This document shows, piece by piece, positions 11,756 to 21,975 of a stretch of DNA of 64,000 nt (its first letter is position 1; each line of letters starts with the position of its first letter). The stretch spans positions 124,001 through 188,000 of the forward strand of contig JAHEWK010000032.1 in assembly GCA_020740775.1 (NCBI GenBank), given 5' to 3'. A program made the position numbers and the translations under genes. A model generated the notes under the pieces. That model searched no databases. It was given only the letters and a program-made list of their open reading frames with translations, and had not been told where the DNA came from. The DNA comes from Ilyonectria destructans. Lineage: Eukaryota; Ascomycota; Sordariomycetes; Hypocreales; Nectriaceae.

Positions 11756-12463
11756 ATGAAGTTGGCCACCTTTTGCACTTATGCTCTCGCATTCTTCTTT
11801 ACCGGTGCCCACTCCTACCCTATCACCAGCGACACCCTCAATTGCCGTTCCGGCCCGGGTACGGCCTTCGCCGTGAAGAAGACGTACAAGAAGGGCCAAG
11901 ACGTCTCAATCACCTGTCAGACTCCAGGCGACAATGTCAGCGGAAATTCTATCTGGGATAAGACGTCTGACGGCTGCTATGTTTCCGACCACTATGTCAA
12001 GACCGGATCCAACGGATATGTGAAGGGCAAATGCACCAACGTCCCAAAGCCCCCGAAGAACGACAAGATCCCGGGTCCAATGGTCAACGACTACCCCTAC
12101 AAGAACAACTGCGGACCTGTGGACAAGTGGAGCTACTTTAAGTGTCAGTGCACCAGCTTTGTCGCCTGGCGAATCAATGAACGCCTCGGGATTAAGTTCC
12201 ACAACTACTACAAGGGCCCTAACTGGGGCAACGCGAAGACGTGGGATGAGGCTGCCCGCAAGGTTGGTGTTACTGTTAACAACAATCCTGTTCCGGGTTG
12301 CATCGCCCAGACCAACGTCGGCAAGTTTGGCCACGTTGCCTGGGTTGCAAAGGTTTCTGGCGACAGCGTGACGGTCGAGGAGTACAACCATGGAGGCACG
12401 CAGAAGTACAACACGCGCACGGTTCCCAAGAAGAGCTTCAACTATATCCATATCAAGGTCTAA
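11756..12463 (+). CDS. Secreted SH3b-CHAP protein (putative peptidoglycan amidase/peptidase)
   Basis: An uninterrupted 235-residue protein starts MKLATFCTYALAFFFTGAHS, a clear signal peptide of about 20 residues. Residues 25-95 form a bacterial-type SH3 domain (LNCRSGPGTAF...). A proline-lysine linker (PKPPKNDKIPG) leads to a CHAP domain at about 110-235, with the expected cysteine in CQCTSFVAWRI and histidine in FGHVAWV, and a candidate third residue in VEEYN. CHAP enzymes cleave peptidoglycan peptides or amides, so the protein may act on bacteria outside the cell. The architecture is far commoner in bacteria, and the gene has no intron, which fits old horizontal transfer. The start follows a CT-rich leader. 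It appears intact. Confidence 0.85.
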   Translation: MKLATFCTYALAFFFTGAHSYPITSDTLNCRSGPGTAFAVKKTYKKGQDVSITCQTPGDNVSGNSIWDKTSDGCYVSDHYVKTGSNGYVKGKCTNVPKPPKNDKIPGPMVNDYPYKNNCGPVDKWSYFKCQCTSFVAWRINERLGIKFHNYYKGPNWGNAKTWDEAARKVGVTVNNNPVPGCIAQTNVGKFGHVAWVAKVSGDSVTVEEYNHGGTQKYNTRTVPKKSFNYIHIKV

Positions 12464-13508
12464 CGTTCCGCCACCTTCACTTCCTGTGCGTGGCTGTTTT
12501 CTTCACTATCTGTACATAGCTACCTGTGAAACACATCGATTTACAACGGAATCTTCCTCAGGCTGCCCTGTGTGGCGGGACTGATGGGGATTGAGACTGA
12601 GCTGGTTGGTTGGCTTAATTCTGGGCCGTTTGAGGGGAGGGTGGTGGTGGTGATGGCGTCGGAGGGATTCGGCGAGCCCATGGCCGATTGGGAATAGAGG
12701 CATGATCCATTGAGCTACTTTACTGGACCGGAAGCAAGAGCTAAATACTGTACATACGAGTACCCCTTCATGCTAAAAGCCACAACTGGTTCAGTTAGGT
12801 TAATAGCGTTTGGGATAGGAGAGCGAGTTCCTGATTTTCACACATAATCAATTCACTTCATTGGGTTCATCGGGGACCCACCCCGATATTCAGTTCTGTG
12901 GCTGTCACTGATCGGATGATTTTCCCTTGAAACATACTGGTAGCCCCCCCCGGGGGGGGGGGGGGGGGGGGTTCTACTACATAGTTCCTCTTCTATGTCG
13001 GCAGTTGGTTTGATAGTGTAACGGGTCAGGCCCACTTGGCTGGCGGCTCTGCCGCCAAGCCCGAATTCTTCTCCACAGCGCCATCGAGTTGATTCTCGAA
13101 TCTTCTATATTAAAGAAGATATAACGCGTCTTCACGCACCCAGTTTGTATTTAGATTCTTTCCTTTCTTCATCTTGAAAGTAAACAGCATAGGGACTAGT
13201 TAGTTGAATCAACTCGCTAGAGGCCTTTCACAGATAGCAGTTAAAGGGAGCCGACTTTAGTTATCGACTGGGTCTACGGAGTATCCCACGAGCCGCCAAG
13301 TAATCTGGGGAACCTAGGGCACTCAACGATCGAGACAAATGACTCGGAGCGTGGCGCCACCAAGAAGTACCCATTCCACTTGTTGATCGAGAGACAAAGA
13401 TTGTGAGTAGCTAGCTTTGCCCGGAGCTTCTCGACTCATGCCGACTCTCTAGATACCTTTCACAGGTAGTGTGAGTGTGTCAGCTGGTTTCAAATTTATA
13501 GGCACTGA
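12464..13508. other. Intergenic region with a C8G20 homopolymer
   Basis: No gene was recognised. The notable content is the C-then-G run at 12944-12971. The remainder has no credible open frame or identifiable transposon ends. Confidence 0.5.
12944..12971. repeat. C8-G20 homopolymer junction
   Basis: Eight Cs are directly followed by about twenty Gs. The G run could form quadruplex structures, and the CG junction is a short palindrome. The exact length is prone to sequencing and assembly error. Confidence 0.8.
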
Positions 13509-13752
13509 TGTTAGGTAATGTTGGAAGAACTGAGAGTTCCCCCTTAACTTCAGGATCAAGATTAAAGTTTGAAGTCCTACAATTAAGGTTCAAAGTCCTA
13601 GATGGGAACACTCAAAGATATAAGGCCCCAAAGGGCCTCTCATTGAGATCATGGAACTTAACCAAGAATAATTACAATCACTACAACAATAAGAACTACC
13701 TTTTGTCAAGTGCACTCAGCATCCCTGCCCGACACAACAACAGGCAATAACA
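13509..13752 (+). repeat. Possible solo LTR
   Basis: The segment starts TGTTAGGTAATG and ends GCAATAACA, so it has the short inverted TGTTA...TAACA ends of an LTR. It is about 244 bp long. The flanking five bases (ACTGA and CATAC) do not match, so there is no target duplication. It has no coding capacity. It could equally be chance. Confidence 0.35.
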
Positions 13753-13862
13753 CATACAGGCCGCCTGATTGAGGGAAAAAAAGAGCGGTTATAGGACGGG
13801 CGAGACGTGGCGGATGGTGCTCGTTGGGTATTCAGCAAACGCCCGCGTCTGATGGTACAGTA

Positions 13863-16259
13863 TCCCTTTGACTGTGCTAAGGCAACACATACGCTAGTGA
13901 CAGGGGGTCAGACCAACGAAAAAGAGAGAAAGACGAGGTACATAAGGTCTCTCCTATTTTATATGGTGCCAGAAGTCGCAGCTCCTAGGGATCTACATCA
14001 CAGTACATAACGCTTCCTATCCCTTTGACTGTCGTAAGCCTCCACCTAAGTCACGGGACCCACCGGACCCCTGTAACAGCTGAGGTACCTAGAGTGACCT
14101 AAAGCATCACCAGAATCAACCCCACCTAATTCCTCATATAACTTATTCTGTGTATTCTAATGGATTCCCAACAGCCCTTCAGCCAGGCAGTTAATGTATA
14201 TGATGATAATAGCTTTATTGGCACTAGTGACAGCCGCCGCAAGCACCCAACTGATAACACCTGCCGGCCAATATATGATCCGGTCCCGGATCGCGGTTAC
14301 AACTTCGACCCGATGGTCATTCCAAGCCGGGCCCCTGAGATAACAGCCCTGCCTCTGGAGCTGCTGTTACTATTCCAGCAATTTCTATCTATTTCCCTAG
14401 TAGAAGGCTGGGTCCAGTATACTAATAGCTGGGTCAGTTATCGACTCAAGCAGTATGAAGATGGTAGCTGCAGATTGAAGCTGCAGTCTTGGCTGCTGGC
14501 TTGGAAGCCGACCTCTGTTGCAGAAATCTATATATGGCTTGCGATCCTGATATATATGAGAATTTATATAGAGCCACATATCGAGGACTATTGGAAGTCT
14601 TCTGGACCTATAGATCTACACTCTATCCATCTAGTGATCAAATGGATGCCTTATAACTGGTTCCAGCTGCTGTTACGGCATCTTTATATCTTTAACTTTG
14701 TAACTATCGATAAGGACCCTAATATAAGCTTCTACGGCTGCACCTTTATCTGGGTTAAGGCTTAGTCTGACTACCTATAATATATATCTACAATCTTCTA
14801 TATTCCGGGTATATCTATTGCTGTAGATGAGTATATAGTCCGCTTCCTTAGCCGGTCCCTTAAGATAATAACAGTCCCTAATAAATCTATCCCTAAGGGC
14901 TTTAAAGTGTGGGCTGTAGCCCAATAAGGCTATTTCCTGCGGTGGATTTAGTACCGGCCCGGCTGGAAGTTCGGGCCTGTTGGTATCCGACTGAGCTACT
15001 GGCGCCTGCTGTTATAGCTGCGGCGGGTCCGGCAGCAGCAATAAGAGAGGAAGATAATCCATCTGAACCCGACCCAAGCTGTGGTTATTGCCCTAGTAAA
15101 TCTGCTGCTGGAGTCCAGATACTACGTATTTCTCGATAATCTATTCTCTTTCTGTGACCTCTTTTGCTGGCTCCGGCAATGCGGCTACGGCGCTACAGGC
15201 ACAGCCTGCAGGAACTGTGGTATCTATAAGCCCCTTATTAAGCTTAAAGCTACGGATAATACAGCTGCCGGCAGCCTTGAATTTAATAATATTAGGGCTT
15301 TCCCTACGGCAGATAACTAAGTTAGTTAGGGAGATAGGATTATATTAATTTTCCCTACTAATTTATCTTCGGCTAGGTTAATTAGATTGCGTAGAAAGAT
15401 AATGCCCTTATATTATTTCTATCTACTGTATTTAAGGGTACTGAGAGACTTAAATATCAGAGGAAGAGACCGACAACAGACTAAATATAAGTACAGCCGA
15501 TACAGCGATTTTTTAGTGATGAGACTGTCAAGCTGATTTCTATCCCATCTATTGCTGCTATTTATAATAATGAGATGGGTGCTGTAGATTGCGGTGACTA
15601 AATGTGAGCATCTTGGAGTCCTAACTGCCGTGCCCGTAGGGGCAGCTGGAGGCCCCTAGCTTGGGACTTCCTGCTAGAAATAGCCCTTATTAATAGCTAT
15701 ATTTTGCAGTAACAAGGGCAGCCACAGTGGAAGCTGGAGATATCACAGGGGGGTTGGCGGCAACGTATTGTTAATGACCTTATCTAAGTGTACGCACCAA
15801 AGATGCAGTTAAGGGAGAGATTTCGGACTGGGGACGAATTTACGCCTGTGATACAGCATAATTATATCCGCAAAGGAAAATCAGAATGCCTTGCTTATTA
15901 AGGCTTCCGACTAGGTCAGCCTCGGGCCCGGAAATCAAGGGCGGCATTATCTGCTGTAAGTGGGAATAGCCGCAGGGCGCCGCAGTCACGATACCGATGT
16001 CAGGAGTGTAATGTAGCTCTATGTAGATCCGGGAATTGTTGGGACTTTTGGCACCAGCAAAATTAGGTGGGGATTAATGTACCTTTGATTTGATGCTCTC
16101 TGGTTGGCTGGGGCCCCCTGTACGGTATGGAGGTGGAGGCTTACGACAGTCAAAGGGATAGCTACACAGCTTTTTAAAGTCAATCAGCGTACCGCTGATC
16201 TCCCGGGCCTCTGTGGGAACTATGGGTCAAGTGTTGCCTTAGCACAGTCAAAGGAATAA
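13863..16259 (+). mobile_element. PiggyBac-like transposon with two nested inverted-repeat pairs
   Basis: A decayed piggyBac transposase is enclosed by an inner perfect inverted repeat (about 31 bp, 14017-14047 and 16131-16161, beginning CTATCCCTTTGACTGTCGTA). An outer inverted repeat with one mismatch in 28 bp lies at 13861-13888 and 16231-16258 (TATCCCTTTGACTGTGCTAA). Both pairs share the core CCCTTTGACTGT. No TTAA target site flanks either pair. The outer repeats may be the real termini and the inner ones subterminal sites, or one element may have inserted into a relative. Confidence 0.65.
14160..15320 (+). pseudogene. PiggyBac-type transposase, decayed
   Basis: The first open part (201 codons) carries WKPTSVAEIYIWLAILIYMR and EPHIEDYWKSSGPIDLHSIH, characteristic of the DDE_Tnp_1_7 (piggyBac) family. 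Further downstream, with several stops and frame changes, are SIAVDEYIVRF (likely first Asp) and YVFLDNLFSFCDLFCWL (likely second Asp). Sequence up to about 16040 contains a possible cysteine-rich tail (RYRCQECNVALCRSGNC). The reading frame is interrupted many times, so no active protein is expected. The copy is rich in TpA, compatible with repeat-induced mutation, though this was not measured. Confidence 0.75.
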
Positions 16260-16551
16260 GCTAAGGCGGACCGGGCGAATACTTGCTCCTGCTTACCCCC
16301 AGATCAGCAGAGCAATTTATACGAATAACCCAAAGCATGAACAAAAGGTGACCCTCCTGCATAAGCCAGGGTTATGGATCTGCAACGATGTTTCGCTTTA
16401 AGAAACAATCTCCGGAGATGACGCCGCCTTTCGACCATCTAATTTTAGGCACGTGAGGTTGTACGACCGGCCGAGGCTGCGTACAAAGTCGCTCCCTCGC
16501 AAGGCGAGAGTATCGGCAGTGTTGTAAAGTCATGGTCACTTTGCATCCAGC

Positions 16552-17721
16552 ATGAAGCTCTCTCTCCTCCTCTCCGTCGCCGCTTGGACCCTGTCCCTCG
16601 CTCAAAATGCAAACAACTGCAACACCAGTTCCAAGAAGAGAAATGGCGCAGACTTTGTCCTGACCGACCAAGGCGACAACCCAAACGTCCAGACCCTCTC
16701 CAAGATCTTCTCCGACTCGGGCAAGAAGGTGTCTGTTGCTCACGTCTTTGACGATGGAAACCATAAAATGACCGGGCCCGCTGCGAAAAAGGCCTGGGAG
16801 GAGAAGCCCGACTTTGACGACCAGAACACACACAAGTGGGTGCCTCAGGGTATCACGTCGACGGCAGATGCTCTGGATGCTGGTACCTATGAGGGCAAGA
16901 ATGGCTGGATCGTTAGCTGGCACCGCGACGACGACAAGAGCGCGAGGGTAACGTTTGTGAACCGCGCGGACTATTCGTATCGCCATGTTCTGCTGGTCTA
17001 CCCGCATGCCAAGGATAATTTCCGCGAGGTGCCTGTTCATGCTGGAGGCATTATGTGGTATGGCAACACTCTTTGGGTGGTGGATACTCGGAATGGAATC
17101 CGGGTGTTTGACCTGAGCAACATCTGGCAGGTTGGCAATGGTGATGGCGTGGGGAAGAAGAGCGGAGGAGGGTACTCAGCTGCGGGCTACAAATATGTGG
17201 TGCCCCAGATCAGGTTCGTTCGCATGCGTGCATGAGTGGATGGCCTTTTTCTAACAAAGACTAGATGGTACAAGTGGACGCCTTCATTCAAGTTCCGCTT
17301 CTCGTGGATCGCCCTGGACCGCACCACGAGCCCCGATAGTCTGATGGTCGGCGAGTACCAAACCACCACCGATGAACCCATCCGCATGGTCCAGTACGAA
17401 CTCGACTCCAAGACTCGCAAGCTCCGGGCAGACCGAAAGACCGCCAAGGGGTCGTGGGCGTACTGCGTCGGCATCGAACGCATGCAGGGAGCCGTGCAGG
17501 CAGACGGAAAGATTTACATCTCTCGCAGCAACGGGAAGAGCGCCGGCGACATCTGGGGCTGGGTTCCGGGGAAGGCGGCTCGTCAGAACAAGGGCATTGT
17601 GCCGCGCAGTCCCGAGGACCTTAGCTATGACAAGAGGGGGAAGAAGCTGTATGGGTTGACTGAGGTGGCGGGAGGAAGGTATGTTTTGACTCTGGACGCG
17701 TCCAAGATTAAGTTTTCTTGA
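16552..17721 (+). CDS. Secreted protein of unknown function, two exons
   Basis: Exons 16552-17213 and 17265-17721, joined over a 51-nt intron (GTTCGT...CTAAC...CTAG), give 372 residues without a stop. The first 17-18 residues (MKLSLLLSVAAWTLSLA) are a signal peptide, and there is no membrane anchor. Repeated short motifs such as GGIMWYGNTLWVVDTRNGIRVFDL, QYELDSKTRKL and LSYDKRGKKLYGLTEV look like blades of a beta-propeller. Related secreted proteins occur, as I recall, in both fungi and actinobacteria. No catalytic motif is recognisable. It sits between a piggyBac remnant and a MULE but appears intact. Confidence 0.7.
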
Positions 17722-17960
17722 TGGCCGGGTTCGTATGATCGTCTGAGACACCCCAGATATTGTCTCGGGAGTGAGATGAGGTTCTGGGATTGGTGGTTCT
17801 ACTTCATTCTACATATTTCTAGCCACCCGCACAATCAACCAGTCTATCACTGATGTTCTTTCTCAAAACTCAGTCTAATGTCTTTCAGTCCCCTGATTTG
17901 CCTACTAGGGGGGTCTCGTCATTTCACTTCAGCTCAACCCCCCGTTCGTCCCTCACGGGG

Positions 17961-18042
17961 GGCGACTGATAGGTGGGCGCCTGGGCGCGCCCACTGACTA
18001 ATCCCCCCAAAATGCATTTCCCAATTGGTCCAGGCGAGACGC
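17961..18042 (+). repeat. MULE left terminal inverted repeat (82 bp)
   Basis: It is the exact inverse of 20963-21083 once the 39-bp insertion there is removed. It contains the palindrome-like GGGCGCCTGGGCGCGCCC. Confidence 0.9.
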
Positions 18043-18092
18043 GTCTGCATTGCCAGCCGCGAGCAATTGAATCTCAAGACAGTGAATCAAAA

Positions 18093-20798
18093 ATGGTCCA
18101 CGCAGCATTTGTCGAAGATGTGCTCCCACCAGAAGGCCTATACGATTCACGCGAGTCTCTCCTTGCTGCCATTAATTCTTGGGCGAAGCCTCGAGGGTAT
18201 GCTTTCACGACGGGCAAGTCTACGAAGACTCCGAGCGGGCGGATCAAAGTGGTGTTCGCATGCGATCGAAACAAACAGCCACCGAGCGCATCTGTCGAGC
18301 GAGTCCGCCGCACCTCGAGTCGAAGAACTGGCTGCAAGTTTTCAGTCCTAGCCAAGCAGTCACTAGATGGAGGCGCGTGGGTCCTTACCTATCGGCTAGA
18401 TAAAGAGTGCGCTAGGCACAACCACTCACCAAGCGAGGACCCATCTGCGCACCCAGCACATCGACGATTTGAAGAACAAGATGCTGCAACTGTCTCAAAT
18501 CTTGCCATGTCTGGCACCACCCCGCGAGATATAAGGACATATCTCCACAATCATTCAGAGACCCTCGCAACTCAACGAGATATGTATAATCTGATTGAGG
18601 AGACGAGAAGAGATCTGCGAGAAGGCCAGAGCAGCATTCAAGCATTAGTCGATCAATTGCATAGAGAGGGCTTCTGGTGCCGAGTTCGATTGGACCGTGA
18701 CAATCGACTGACGGCCATCTTCTTTGCCCACCCAGACTCTGTTGCGTACTTACAATGCAATCCAGATGTCTTATTGCTGGATTGCACCTATAAGACCAAC
18801 AAGCACCACATGCCACTCCTCGACATGGTTGGAGTTGACTCCTGCCAACGTTCCTTCTGCATCGCATTTGCCTTCCTTTCAGGTGAATCAGAAGAGGATT
18901 ACTCATGGGCATTGGAACACCTCAGGTCACTCTATCAACGGGAGCTTCCGTCGGTCATCTTGACTGATAGTGCCTGGCGGCGATGAACGCTGCTGCAATT
19001 TGGTTCTCTTCCTCTAAAACACTACTTTGCCTCTGGCATGTCAACAAGGCAATTCTTCAGCACTGTCGACCCTTCTTTACTGCATCGAAGGTTGATCAAG
19101 CATCAGAGCAGACCGAAGACAAAGCATGGGGTGAATTCTATGCGTCATGGCACTCGATTGTGGCTTCACCAGACGAAAAGACATTTGAAGAGCGCTTGGC
19201 TAAGTTTGAGCTTCAATATGGCAGCAAATATCTCGAGTGTGTGGGATACATCAAGATGTATTGGCTCGAGCCGCATAAAGAGAAGATCGTCAAAGCATGG
19301 GTGGATGAGCACTTGCACTTCGGCAACATAGCCACCTCAAGGCAGGTAGCCTGCTGCATATGGTGCAGGAAGAGAACTAATGTGCATGCTTTAGGGCTGA
19401 AGGCATCCATTCACTAATTAAGTCACATATCAAGACTTCTACATTTGACCTCTTCGATGTTTGGCAGACAATGAAGCACGCTATTACGAACCAACTGAAG
19501 GAACTCAAGCATATACGGGCCTCTCAACAAGTGCGCATACCTCTAGAAGTCTCCGGGATATTGTTCGAGGCGGTGCGAGGCTGGGTCTCACATCAAGCCT
19601 TACGTAAGGTGCAAGAGCAACGGCAACTACTCCAAAAGCAGCACAAAGCACCCTGCAGTCAGACTTTCACACCTTCGCATGGACTTCCGTGCTGCCACAG
19701 CCTAGAGAAATTAGAGGGAGAGAGGCAAACCCTTCTGCTTGAGCATTTCCATCCTCATTGGCATTTGAAGCGAGACGCGACGCAGCCACGACCAGTACTG
19801 GAACCAAAGCGAGCCGCAACTGTGACGGGACAAGAGCACGAACGAGGTCGAGTGCGACTTGGGCAAAATGATTGTTTACAAGGAGAGAAAGAGATTCCTA
19901 AGGAAAGCTCTAACTTAAGCTATTTACACAATATTCATAAAGTGAGACTATTCATAAAGTATGAAAGTCACATGATCGTTCCCTCACAGCAACCCAACTT
20001 GACGGGGGAGGCACTCAGCCGAAAACAAGTACTAGACGCGGACCTTCTGGATTTGAGATGATCGAGCCTAGCAAGAGAGCTCCAAAGACCTGCAGCAGAT
20101 GCCACACTGTGGGCCACATCATGACCTCCAGAGACTGCCCGCTGCGGTTCAAGGAAACACCAAAACATACAGGCGGGGTATCAAACCCAGTTCTGCATTC
20201 AAATATAACTCCACGATTCGTTTCGGCCCCTATTTCCATTGACGAAGCAGAAACAATTCCAGCGGCACCGCAGGTACCTACGCGCAACGCAATTGAAGTC
20301 AGCACGGAAGCCAATCGGCACGCTGCCCCTGCTGAGCCTACGGCACTTATTTGCCCTCCTCTTGTCACTCCACAATGCTCCATGCCGATCTCACCAAGAC
20401 CTGTCAATGAAATAGCTCGAATCAGTCAGATACCTGTTTTGGGTGATCCTCTCTTGCAAACACCGTCTCGTTACGATTCTCCGGAGGCCATTTATTCAAG
20501 ATATGTGGTCGCAAGGAGCGCATGTTATGCAGTGCAGCCCACCGGCAGTATCAAGACGAACCAACAATACCGCAAGGCGAAAGGGCTTCCACAAAGGTAC
20601 GGCAAGAAAAGCTACGAGTGGTGCCTTGACTTCAAACAGATGTCCAGGCGCTGTGTTAGTGCAACATGTTCACGAGAGTGGACGAAGGAGGAGATGATGG
20701 CGTATTTGGATTGGTGCAGCGCAGAAGATGAACGCGTTGAAGCTCGAGTTGCGAAGGACATGGGTGACAACCCCCTAGCAAATAATAGAAAGGCATGA
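18093..20798 (+). pseudogene. MULE transposase, frameshifted
   Basis: The protein starts MVHAAFVEDVLPP. A FAR1/WRKY-GCM1-like DNA-binding region (SRRTGCKFSVLAKQSL...CARHNHS) spans about 18140-18470. The MULE DDE domain follows, with LLLDCTYKTNKH (first Asp) and PSVILTDSAW (second Asp). A frameshift near 18975 moves the frame to SSKTLLCLWHVNKAIL. A second, near 19330-19400, moves it again, and the likely catalytic Glu then sits in AEGIHSLIKSHIKTST. A CCHC knuckle (CSRCHTVGHIMTSRDC) lies near 20090. All domains are recognisable, but at least two frameshifts interrupt them. Confidence 0.8.
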
Positions 20799-20962
20799 AA
20801 GAAATCTGGGAAAGCGCAGAAAGAGATGGGAAGGAACAACAGGCCTTACACTCTGGGGAAAGTAAGATTGAACAGTGTATAACAGTGAGGCCGTAAAATT
20901 ATTTTTGTGTTAAGAAAGTGTTCTATGAGCATTAGTTAGTAAATTTGAGTTTCCTCTATAAA

Positions 20963-21083
20963 GCGTCTCGCCTGGACCAATTGGGAAATGCATTTTGGGG
21001 GGATTAGTCAGTGGGCGCGCCCAGGCGCCCAAGGATGTATGGGCGAAATAAAATACTGTACTGTACTGTACCTATCAGTCGCC
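20963..21083 (-). repeat. MULE right terminal inverted repeat, interrupted
   Basis: It matches the left repeat on both sides of an insertion at 21032-21070. Its length (121 bp) is exactly 82 plus 39. Confidence 0.9.
21032..21070 (+). mobile_element. 39-bp LINE 3' tail inserted in the MULE repeat
   Basis: The insert reads AGGATGTAT, then GGGCGAAATAAAA, then three CTGTA-type units. The GGGCGAAATAAA signature ends four other LINE fragments in this window. Comparison with the intact left repeat gives the exact borders. It is an extreme 5' truncation with no clear target duplication. Confidence 0.8.
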
Positions 21084-21975
21084 GTGATCCACTCTTGACC
21101 TCACGCATCAACCACAATAAAAATTTCAACCCGATCGTAATGCTGCAACTTGGGTTCTCTGCTTATGAAATTGACGAGTGATATGTCCTTGGAGTTATCT
21201 TTCGATGGATGCACTTTTTAGGCATTTTAATGGGCAAAACCTAAATCAACTCTACCCCCATGTTTTTAAATCAACTCTACCCCCTGTCTTCAATAGCGCG
21301 GTTTTTATTTGTATGGAATTCAAATCAACTCTAAGAGGAGTTCTTTCACACATTACTGAGTAGGCTCTCCTCATCTGAGGTAGCCTCAGCTTCATCACTT
21401 CCTGACACTGAATTCGAATCACTGTCTGATTGGATCGTAGCCCGATTTTGACGCCGTCTGCGTCGGTTTGGTTGACGGTGTCGGAGATGTTCATATACCT
21501 CTAGCCCCTTTTCCAAAAACCAGACACACTCATTAACCTCGTCACATTCCTCGAATGTTTTAGCGACTTCCATTTGCCTTATCTGGCACCATTTCTTTGG
21601 AAAATAATTTCTCTCAGAGGAGTTATCCAATTCCAGTATAGGTGTTGTCGAAGGGTTTTGGGGCAGCCCAGGTGATGCTTGCTCCCGAAGACCAACTAAT
21701 TAGCGTAAACCAGTAAGAAACCAGTAGAGTAGTCAGACTATAGACAACTTCTAAGCTTTCTTTTCCCGGCCCCGGTTGCTTAACTTTCAATCCCCCCATC
21801 AGACCTCCTTAGCACGAGCACAAAACTAGCCATTTTAGGTAGGACACGAAGAATCAAAGCATTAAAGGGTCAATCCAGCTTAACACTAGCGATAAGCTAT
21901 ATACATACTACCGGTAGTCACGCATCCGTGGAGGGATCAATCGGACAGACATCCGTGTATTGTCACCCCGTGGTT
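21084..21975. other. Non-coding gap with short direct repeats and an uncertain small ORF
   Basis: The phrase AAATCAACTCTA occurs three times (about 21241, 21268, 21323). A minus-strand frame of 94 codons at 21346-21630 (KKWCQIRQMEVAKTFEEC; QPNRRRRRQNRATIQSD; acidic C-terminus) could be a gene remnant, but it matches nothing I recognise. Confidence 0.4.

Larger units (their letters stand above)
17961..21083 (+). mobile_element. MULE (Mutator-like) DNA transposon, full length but decayed
   Basis: The ends are an 82-bp left inverted repeat (17961-18042, starting GGCGACTGATAGG) and a right repeat of 121 bp (20963-21083). The right repeat equals the left apart from an inserted 39-bp LINE tail and at most a base or two at the junction. 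Inside lies a frameshifted MULE transposase. No 8-11-bp target duplication was found next to either end. The transposase lesions suggest the copy is inactive or depends on a helper. Confidence 0.85.

Noticed and set aside
11906..12451. 181-codon minus-strand frame
   Set aside because: It is the antisense shadow of the SH3b-CHAP gene.
17940..21095. Target-site duplication of the MULE
   Set aside because: The bases next to the two ends (CTCACGGG and GTGATCCA) do not form a convincing direct repeat.
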